Part shown: one piece after another, positions 55,552 to 64,000 of the stretch
Position numbering within the stretch: position 1 is the stretch's first letter
Layout: every line of letters begins with the position of its first letter
Assembly: GCA_026419785.1 (NCBI GenBank)
Contig: JAODTK010005276.1
Coordinates: forward strand, 124,001 to 188,000
Length of the DNA stretch: 64,000 nt
DNA from: Sclerodactyla briareus
Taxonomy: Eukaryota; Echinodermata; Holothuroidea; Dendrochirotida; Sclerodactylidae
Direction of reading: 5' to 3'
The notes under the pieces: generated by a model
Database searches by the model: none
Told to the model about the DNA's origin: nothing
The model's input: the letters and a program-made list of their open reading frames with translations, nothing else
Made by a program: the position numbers and the translations under genes

Positions 55552-55904
55552 CTAAATCACGGCAACCCCAAAAATAGTTTAAATGCCAACCAAAACAACA
55601 TTTTACCACTATTATCTAGTATTGTTTTGAAAAATTTGAATGGCAAAATTATTGACTTGTTAAATTTGAATAATTCAAATAATGATTAAATGTGGAAAAT
55701 CAGACGGCACACAGATGTAGACTGTTGGCAGCCTTTAATATATAGCATTGAACTCACTAATGGGAAGGTTTAATTCCTGTCTATCATATCAAAGTCCTGT
55801 GGAAGGTGAAATGTGGGACCTTACCACTGTTGAGCATGGTACGTCCGTAAGCATTGCGTGCACTAATGTAATCCCGCGGACCACATTTTGAATCATGTTT
55901 CCTC

Positions 55905-56480
55905 ACAGGACAACTGGCAGGATGATTATATGGGCTTATAAATAGCTGGATAAAAACCTGAATGTTACAGTCCAAACCGGAAGTGTTATAGAACTTTCCA
56001 TTATGGAGTTTAGTCCTTTGAAGTTTTGTATTGTTAGCATGTGTATTGCCGGCATGATCGAAGGCTCCCCTCATGCAATGAAACCTGAGGTCATACTTGA
56101 CAACCCTACAACTTCTTTGTTTTCTCATTGAAAATTTGAACATTATTTTCACACCCCCCCCCCGAAAAGCATTTAGTCTATGTTGTGTGTTGGTCGGTGT
56201 TGATGGTTATTTTGGTTAGAAAAAGACAACAAAATTTTTGCTAAAATTTGGCTCATTCAACAAATTAACAATGAATACATAACATCAATATCCGTGTTTT
56301 TCCATGTTTGACGTTATGCGTTGCACAATGGGAATTCTCCCCAACTTCTCTGCTGAATGGCCAATAACCCACATAGGAACATCGTATTGAAATGGGGTTT
56401 GGACCTCTCTAGAGTTTTCATTTTCCACGATATAACCTCTGTTGTATCCAAGCCTGCATTTGTCCTTCAATTCATGTAAC
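55905..56480. repeat. Dispersed repeat C, copy 2
   Basis: Partner of 15300-15905, same orientation and order, with scattered indels. On the minus strand 56285-56518 is open for 77 codons, but the other copy is not open in the same register, which argues against coding. Confidence 0.7.
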
Positions 56481-56746
56481 TTCTTCCTCCCTTCACCAAA
56501 ATTGATTCTGTGCTTCACTTGAACTGGAAATGTCCCAGCTTCACCGTCAAATACATTGCGCCTTTGGAGAGATTACTGACCAATTATGGACACCTGACAA
56601 TCACACAGTTCAATCTATTCCACCACCTCTACTTACCCCTTATTGACCCCACATCCCCATTATGCCATATAACAAGCTTTGGCTATTCCCATAGTTACTG
56701 TCTGGCAACCCCAAGTGTCCTCATTTTGCCATCAAAGTGTCAAGTG

Positions 56747-57446
56747 CTTTGAGTTTTTGGCTATCCTTTTTTTTACAATTTTGGCAAAAATGAGCAGAAA
56801 TGAGTGAATGTTGTATATCTTTGAGTTGTAAGGGACTTCAACGCTTCAATGTCTCCTTTTCCTTGCCTGATATAAAATCATAACTTTGACATCATGACCC
56901 ATGTCATATTGCTTTCTCTACAGCTTAGACGATATGCTCTCCCATCGTCTTCGAGAAGTAGAGTTGAACTGCATATGTGGGAAATATGCTCATCAGATAC
57001 ATGCCTTCCTGAAAGTTATTTAAATGTAAATTGCTCCTCGTACGTACCACTCGACAATAACCTCTTCATAGAACATATATCTCCCCCCCCAAGTTCTTTG
57101 AGTTTTTGGCTATCCTTTTTTTTACAATTTTGGCCAAAATGAGAAGAAATGAGTGAATGTCTAGTATATCTTTGAGTTTGTAAGGGACTTAAACGATTCC
57201 ATGTCTCATTTCCTTGCCTGATATAAAATGCATAACGTGACAGCCAATGACCCATGGTCCAATTTGCTTTCTGTCACAGATTATACATCTATGATCTCCA
57301 GCAGTCTTCGAGAAGTAGAGTTGAACTGCATATGTGGGAAAATATCTCATTCAGAATACCGCTTCCTGAAAGCTCAATTTAAATGTAAATTGCTCCTCGT
57401 ACGTACCACTCGACAATAACCTCTTCAGAGAATATATCTCCCCCAC
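56747..57446. repeat. 349-bp tandem duplication
   Basis: Two adjacent copies start CTTTGAGTTTTTGGCTATCC at 56747 and 57096. Both contain CTTGCCTGATATAAAAT, TCTTCGAGAAGTAGAGTTG, AACTGCATATGTGGG and CTCCTCGTACGTACCACTCG. Many 1-base indels separate the copies, and a shared peptide frame over CICGK is not kept downstream. It is therefore an old duplication, or two haplotypes joined in assembly. Each copy has an acceptor-like pyrimidine tract ending CAG before the conserved block. Confidence 0.85.
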
Positions 57447-57449
57447 CGA

Positions 57450-59690
57450 TCTGATTCCAACGCAATTTCAATTTCAGAGGAGTTTATCCTGCATATATTT
57501 CCCTCTTTTGGACAGCTTCAATCCGGGCAAATCCACCTGCCCCTCGCCCCCCCCCCTCTTCCTCCAGCTGTTCTTTGATCTCCTGTCAAGTTCAACCTCA
57601 AAAATTGAGTCCATTACCTTTAGAAGAATGCGAATGGTGATCGAATTCCATGGAGGCCCCACTCATGTGTGAGGACCTTTTTTACTGTCTGATTCTTCAT
57701 CCTGTGTGGAGTAATCCCCCATTGGCATCTGTAATTCAATGTTACTGCAAACCACATGAAAATTGGTAATGCCGTTTGAAAATTTCTATCAATTATTTAA
57801 CATATACGCCTCAGGTTACAATATAAAAATAACTACTCCGTCAGTTGAAATTGGCCGACTGTGATGACAGGAAATGGGCCTCTCGAACGAAAGTCGGAGT
57901 CTCACACCTAGTGAGCAAGACCATCTGAGCATGAGAAGATGAATTTGATCTCGACTCTCACCCACTTCATGGAGCAAATCCAAGCAGATGCCATGTCATT
58001 GATGGTCTGTAGTAATTCAGGCCTGGGGCGCGACCCACCCCACAAGTCAGACACCAATTCCCCAAAAACCCAACCATGAAGTATGTTGCCATCCTGGCGG
58101 GTTGCCCCCCTACCAACCGGACATGGTTGTCCACCAAAGAATGCCATGTGCCACAAACAGTAGTGGAATGGGTGTCCACTAGGAAGCACACAAAACATGC
58201 AGTTGATGGTCACAGGCAGGCAACTAGCCTTTTTATCCTCTTATCTTTCTCAACAACTGAATACCTTAACAGAACAATCCCGGCAGGCCTAGACGAGCGG
58301 TTGGTTCGACCACGTCCACTCGTAGAACATGTCATCCTCATGAAGTCCACTTTGGGAGTCGTTACAAACAAATACATTTTCAACAGTGGTGGTTTGAGTC
58401 CTGGGCACACAGGAAATGTTTCAATATTATACTTGGAACTTTTAGACAAAGTCAAAAGTTGAAGAAGTTTGGGAAGATCAATCGTCTTAACTTACTGGTA
58501 GAATTGCCCCCCCCAAAAAAGTCTTCTCGTCACTTGGTTAATTTGGTGAGAGGGTCACAGCTCTGGTCCTTGACCAGTTTATTGTGCGATGAACTAGACG
58601 TGCATCATCGCAGCGCAAACGCTATCAGAGGACCATAACCTTAAACTTAACTTTGACGATGAACTTTTTTCCAGGACGAAATGAATTCCCCATGCAGCGA
58701 CGGCCTCTAAATAAACCCCAGGAACTTTTTAACAATCACATCATGCACATCTACTTCCAGTGACCTCTGTCATGCGTTTTAACTCATTTTGCGACCACTG
58801 TGTGCAGAGTTTCGGTTAGTGCGATGCTGTTTTAGGTCGGCGGCAAGAGAGAGTAGTGGCATGGCGTAACCTCCAAAAACTTGGTTAATCCTGGACACCT
58901 GTGTTTATGGGGGATATATCGACCCTAGGCCAAGAAATGCCAAAAAATGGGAAATGGAGAGAAGGGATGGGGAGAGAGAAATCAGGCCTAAAGCTGTTTC
59001 ATCACGATTGGTGAGTAGTGTTTCATTTACACACCTACTCATAATTACCAGTTGTGAGGGTGAAAAATCTAACTTGACTTACTAACTTCACTAACAATTA
59101 ATCCAAGATGGCGGACAGTCGACATTCGAGTTGAAAATTTGAAGACAATTTTGAGGATAACAATGCACAAATACATCATTCGGGACAGTATCTTGAAGTG
59201 ATACATTTCGGACAGTAATCTTGAAGGTGAGTACATTTCAAGCAATAACTTGCCGCAGTTACTACCAAAAAATACTAAGAAAAGGGAACTTTGGGGGAAA
59301 CGCTGATTGTCCGGATGTCAGCAATGGGGGTTTTCTGCCGAACGTGGAACGATGGCAATTGAGAGCTGTTCGCGTAACAGATAATGTTTACTGTTGAATT
59401 TTTCGAATTGCATTAGTAAATGAATTAACTATCTTTCTCAGATCTTGTTTGATATTGATGATTATTTCCTAACCAAATCACTATACAACAGAGGTCTTCA
59501 ATCTTGTGTTGGTGGCGGCGCTGCCCGTCAATCTCAATTCCCTATCTTCACGATCTCTTCATTGCAACACGATTCACCAAGTATTCACAATTATTTTAAA
59601 TGGAGCTGCAAGCATTCTACCTTCCCTGTTGGGTCAAGGTGTATCTTATGGGAACCTTCCCCATGCAGCGCTCCTTAAAGTGCCAGACAG
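57450..59690. other. No recognised gene
   Basis: Both strands are unusually open at 57908-58462 (101 codons minus, 128 codons plus), but neither frame shows a known motif. C-rich runs lie at 57546-57557 and 58507-58515. Confidence 0.4.
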
Positions 59691-60160
59691 GTGGACCATT
59701 GAGGGTCCCATACCTGACGCCAAGTGGCTATATGTGGTCATTGTACCAACCTTATGTGAGTCCTTGGAGGGTCCTTTTCCCTGCCCAGGTGTCTTAATAG
59801 TGGGTCATTGTGTCACTTTATGTGAAACGTTGGAGGGTCCAATACGCGACCCAAGTGACCTATATTGGGATCACATTGTACCAACCTCATGTGAGTCAAT
59901 GGAGGGCTATACCGGAACCCGGTGCGTGTATGTGAGTATCGACCCAACTTGTGTGAGTCCATTGGAGGGTCCTATACCTGACTCAGGTGGTCTTATTATG
60001 TGGGTCATTGTGTCACATGTGAGTCGTTGAAGGGTCCTATTCCTTACCCCCAGGTCCTATAGTGGGTCATTGTACCACCTTGTGTGAATTATTAGAGGTT
60101 CCTATGCCTGACCCTGGTGAATTGTATGTGGGTCATTGTACCAACCTCCTGTGAGTCCCA
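59691..60160. repeat. Minisatellite, about 66-bp unit, seven copies
   Basis: Units begin GTGAGTC-(N)-TGGAGGGTCC at 59756, 59822, 59891, 59953, 60019, 60084 and 60151 (spacing 62-69), with a partial first unit at 59691. Each carries CCTATACCTGACCCAGGTG and GTGGGTCATTGTACCAACC blocks. The plus-strand frames open across it arise from the repeat. Confidence 0.9.
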
Positions 60161-60432
60161 TAATGTGACTTATGGGTAAGTACAGTGGGGTATGGGATTG
60201 GTTTCTGAAGTGTCTCTGAGGTGACTGTGGGGTGGGTCATGATGACCAAGGGGTGTGTCATGTTGTGACCCATTTTGTTACCCCAATGGTGGGGGGGGGG
60301 GGGGGATGCCCCCATTTTTCAACTCAACCGCTATACCTGGTTGAGCTTACTCTGTCTGGAATCTGCTGTCACTCTAACTTATCTCTCTATTCCGTGTGTC
60401 AACAATTGCCTTTTCGGCCCCCAAACAGTCAT

Positions 60433-61260
60433 TTTATCCCGCGCAACACTGTAACGTGTTCGGGGTATTATGGTTTTGGGGGTGTAGCTCGGCCGTCTCT
60501 GCGCCCCCGCCTCCGGAAACTTTAGGTGTTAGCGCAATAACTCTTTAACGCTTTATCCGATCGATCTGAGACTTGGTACATATGTTCCCGTCTAAGCAAA
60601 ATCTGGAGAGTTCGGTTAGTCTGCTTGCCCTCTATTTTGCAGGTTTTTAACGAAAAAACAGAGTTGTTCCGATTTATCACTTAAACTTGGTGGTTGGGGA
60701 CAACAAATGGTCGCGATAAAACATGACGGTGATTTCACCGTCACCGTTGAGGTCACTGGAGGTCAAATTTGTCGTGTTTTGCGAAAATACAGAGTTAGTC
60801 TGATTCACATGAAAACTTGATGAGTGGGATAAAAGTGGGCCCGAAAAAACTGACGGTAATTCAGGTCACCAGTATGTAAAATTTGCAATTTATTAAGATT
60901 TTTCTAACTTGTCGGATTCGAAGGACAAACTTGGAGAATGTGAATTACATACTTTGGTCTTGAACAACAGGTAGGGCCTTTCAAAGTCACCAGAGGTCAA
61001 TGGACATAAACTCCAATGTGCTTTCTCCAAACAGGGTCGACAAAGGCCATTTCTGTGGGAATATACTTGGCCTCATGACCTTGAACATTCATCACAAATT
61101 TTTAGATTCCTCTTGTACATTTGGTGCATTTGGGCCACAGCACCATTGGTGCTTCAGATTGACAATCCTCCCTCCATGGACCTTTCACACTGGTGATCTT
61201 TTTGGAGATGTTGAAACCCCCCCGCCACCCTCTTTTGGGAAGGTGGTGACTCTCATGTAC
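60433..61260 (-). mobile_element. H2 hairpin-ended element, copy 3
   Basis: Reverse orientation. The hairpin lies at 60435-60468, then a CG-rich GGCCGTCTCTGCGCCCCCGC block, TAGGTGTTAGCGCAATAACT, and CTTTATCCGATCGATCTGAG. Monomers with AACAGAGTTGTTCCGATTTA, GACGGTGATTTCACCGTC and GAGGTCACTGGAGGTCAAATT follow, about 120 bp apart. The sequence parallels the reverse complements of 30.28-30.82 kb and 22.98-23.34 kb. The far end near 61.26 kb is approximate. Confidence 0.65.
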
Positions 61261-61264
61261 GCAA

Positions 61265-62340
61265 TTAATTTGACAAGCGCATGAAGCTGCTTGACAAATC
61301 AATTCTTGTTGACAACCAAATCTATTCGAGTGTTCGGTTGCTCTTTGGTCACTTCAACCCAGCCAACAGCTCGCTCAGGCCAATAGGAGAATCACCTGCA
61401 AGTGAAGCGGCATGTTCCTTTTCGGTAACCCACTAACGAAAAATTCTTGCTGACGTCACTGACGATTTTTGTATGCTGGTGTGAAATATCATGAAATATT
61501 GATGAAACTTTGTGGGCAACACTGTATATCCCTTGGCCTGTGTGGGAAGGGCCCCTACGTGGCTCAACTCGTGAAAATTAGCTTTCCAAGTTACCGGGGG
61601 GGCTCCTCCCGTCTCTTGCTACGTGCTCCAACACGGCGTTGGATGCTGACTACCGTTGCACATCTCCGTCCACTGGGGGTTGCCAACTGTTAATGATCAG
61701 GTAGGGTTCTGCTGTGGACTTAGTTGTTACAGACTGAAAGTAAGCATCGATTCTTAGGTGTATGATCTGGGGGGAAACGATTTAAAGGTGGATCACATTG
61801 CCTATCTCTCGTTACTATCGGCCTACCTATCAATTTCAAATAGTTCCCCCCCCCCCCCCCCCCTCGCCCGTGCGAGTTCTGACTTGCCAGCCGTCGAGGT
61901 GGAGGCCATTAAGGGGCCCCCGGTTTGAGTGGCAGTATTGAATTCAGTTTTGACACAAAATTCACTCGGTGTGTTCCATACTACTACCTTGGCTTTGGCC
62001 TCTGCTTCCTATTTTCTTCTAATTCTACTAGGCAACATTATTATTGGAGCCCAATGGTCACATTGATTTCCTTTTTTGGTACTTCATATGAATATGTTAA
62101 GGTATTTCAGCCAGCATATTCCAGCAGAATCCAGTGTGTAATTGGGGCATTTTTCCCATTCCCATTGTGGTATCACAGCATAGAGGGATGGGGGGGGGCC
62201 GGGGGGATGGAAGCTGCAAGGAACCTCTGAATACAAAGAGTAGACACAAAACAAGTACCACCACTCGAACCCTATAACCAATGAACAGTAATTGTCTTCT
62301 GGAAGGGAATTAATCAGACGGGGGTGGGGGGGGGCAGGGT
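61265..62340. other. No recognised gene; C18 run
   Basis: Unique sequence with C18 at 61846-61863 and G-rich runs at 62190-62206 and 62325-62334 near the retrotransposon 3' end. Confidence 0.4.
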
Positions 62341-62342
62341 TG

Positions 62343-62344
<2 letters not shown>

Positions 62345-62375
<31 letters not shown>
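62345..62375. repeat. T31 run: retrotransposon A-tail
   Basis: It directly follows the minus-strand 3' UTR of the LINE. Confidence 0.9.
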
Positions 62376-62379
<4 letters not shown>

Positions 62380-64000
62380 AGTCCATGAGGAAGGGCCGAA
62401 CCCATATTGCCTAACAAAAGGCAACCCCCAAGCACAAGAAACTAAAGAAAGAGGAGAGATCCAGCTTGTTTGATTCACTCTTGAAACCGTTGAGGTCAAC
62501 ATCAGGGAATACATCCCGAGGAAGCCTATTCCAGGATCGCGAAGTGCGAGGAAAAAGGAGCGAGCATAGTTCGGGGTGCGATGACTTGAAGATTCAACCG
62601 AACGGTGGCTGAAGAAGAAGAGCGAGTCTGGCGAGTAACCTCGAGTAAGGAGGACTCATCCCCAAGCTCAGCAGAACATTGACCATAAAGTAACGGTCAA
62701 GGAGGCAGAGAGATGATCAGATCTGCGTGGGATAGAGATTCAAGTGAGGAAGTGAGATGCTCATCGTTGATGAGACGAATGCCTTTCTCTGAATACTATC
62801 AAGGACACTGAGAGAGAATGGCGAGCCCCACCCCAAATATGGGAACCATATTCCATTAGGGAGCGAATTTGGGCTTGTAAAGCAGAAGTAGCTGTTGTGG
62901 GGTGAAGTATTTCTTTGTGCGGATCAGAGCCCACTTTCTAGAAGCATTAGTACCGATAACTTGATATGGGAGTCCAGGACAGGTTGTTGCTGATTTCCAT
63001 ACCAAGGATATTTAAGAAATAGCTGAGGGAGGATCTGGGTCAGCCATGAAATAGCGGTGCATCAGAAACACGCCGACCAGAATCACCAAGTCTGAGTTTT
63101 AGATTGGTTGAAGGTAACGCAATTGGCATGCCCCAGTTTCAAAATAGAATGAAGAATCATTGTTCAGCTGATTGGCAACTAGGGAAGCGGTTGTAGACAA
63201 AAATCGTCCGCTCCGGGGGCGAGGAAAGCACAGATAGTGGTGAAGGGTAGAATTATCAGCAAATGAGTGAATACTACAGGAGGTGAGCTAGAAATCATTG
63301 CTAAAAATGAGAAAGAGTGTAGAAGAGAAAACACAACCTTGAAGAACCAGCATTGATCGGAAGGTCTCGGAGAGAGCACCACAACCCTCACAGAGATAGA
63401 GCCGACCGGTAAAAAACTGGCAGTCCAAGAGTTTAGAATACGGGGGCTGAAACCAATAAGTTAATTTGGCAAGGAGTCCGGCGTGCCAAACACGGTCAAA
63501 GGCCCTAGAGATATCAGGCAATACCCTAACGTTGCATTCATCACGCGAAAAACTCATGGCTTGGGCCCACTGCAGTGGGTGACAAAAGATAGTGGTCCCC
63601 AGTAATCGGCCATGCCGGAAACCCTACTGGTGGTCACTGGCTAGAGAGTGAAACTCAAAAAGTTCAAAACATGCGTTGTTTACTATAGTTTCCAGAACTT
63701 TGGAGAGGACCGAGTGATGGCAATCGCCTGTAATTGGAGTGGGGGGTTTGGATTTGTCACCCTTTTTAGGAGGGACTGGGCGACATGAGCATGTTTTTCA
63801 CACAGAAGGGTAGCATCCTAACCATAAATAACAAAGGCGGTAAAGCTTGCCTAAGGATAGGCGCAAGTTCGGGGCACACTTCAGAGGACTATAGAGGAAT
63901 TGCCATTCAGGACCAGATGGCTTTATTAATGTCAACTATTGATTGTTTGGCGGACCTGCGAGTAGTTAAAACAACATCCAAGATCGTTTCACAAGCAGGC
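62345..64000 (-). mobile_element. Non-LTR retrotransposon (LINE) with A-tail, decayed, continues past the window
   Basis: Read on the minus strand from 64000 downward. RT motif A region PDISRAFDRVWHAGLLAKL lies at about 63483-63530. The VPQGSV-type motif is degraded (LQGCVFSSTLFLIFSNDF), and the catalytic region reads CSIHSFADNSTLH at about 63240-63285. SFILKLGHANCVTFNQSKTQ follows. The C-terminus reads FPRTSRSWNRLPRDVFPDVD, then NGFKS, and stops at 62411-62413. Plus-strand T31 at 62345-62375 is the A-tail. Frameshifts, a stop and FADN in place of FADD show it is inactive. It differs from the 11.5-14 kb element in C-terminus and tail type, so it is a separate family. The 5' part lies beyond the window. 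Confidence 0.82.

Noticed and set aside
58076..58462. 128-codon plus-strand open frame and overlapping 101-codon minus-strand frame
   Set aside because: No recognisable domain, no splice support, and both strands are open at once; treated as chance.
59506..60030. 174-codon plus-strand open frame
   Set aside because: It lies mainly within the 66-bp minisatellite; openness follows from the repeat unit and the frame is not a multiple-of-unit protein repeat.

Overview
This is an animal nuclear DNA window, gene-poor and dominated by decayed transposable elements. The clues are C2H2 zinc-finger exons, fragments of four non-LTR retrotransposons, a tRNA-derived SINE, hAT and Harbinger-like DNA transposon relics, many microsatellites and minisatellites, and long C/G homopolymers. 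There is no bacterial or archaeal gene organisation, rRNA or CRISPR. The mix (a SINE with a tRNA head, hAT and Harbinger relics, short tandem-repeat elements ending in hairpins) suits a marine invertebrate, perhaps a deuterostome such as an echinoderm, hemichordate or amphioxus. The sequence alone does not settle the taxon.

Layout. 0-3.6 kb: zinc-finger exons on the minus strand, with broken frames, split by a hairpin-ended repeat element. 5-8 kb: paired dispersed repeats. 9-14 kb: two retrotransposon relics. 15.3-19.0 kb: a dispersed repeat, then a 3.1-kb Harbinger-like element with a second 0.93-kb Harbinger-like element nested in one arm. 19.9-23.3 kb: a retrotransposon tail, a hAT dimerisation-domain fragment and a 146-bp monomer array ending in a hairpin. 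24.2-24.46 kb: an open exon of unknown family. 25.7-26.5 kb: a hAT element with an intact 8-bp target duplication. 28.7-31 kb: a higher-order tandem array interrupted by a hairpin element. 34.4-37.9 kb: two more hairpin-ended elements and the SINE. 38.3-40.5 kb, 46.7-47.4 kb and 51.2-51.5 kb: DNA transposons with related TACCGTATT-type ends. 55-57.4 kb: a second hAT element, a dispersed repeat and a 349-bp tandem duplication. 59.7-60.2 kb: a 66-bp minisatellite. 60.4-61.3 kb: another hairpin element. 62.3 kb to the end: a minus-strand retrotransposon with an A-tail, running off the window.

Apart from the zinc-finger gene and two possible exons, no host gene is supported. No coherent new pathway or system is visible. 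The most interesting material is transposon biology: nested Harbinger-like insertions with precise 3-bp target duplications, CCAAT-box-rich inverted minisatellites inside them, and two hairpin-ended element families that share ~150-bp monomers and resemble Helitron-associated (HINE/pearl-type) elements. Many repeat copies differ by scattered 1-base indels, so some frame breaks could be decay and others could be assembly error.
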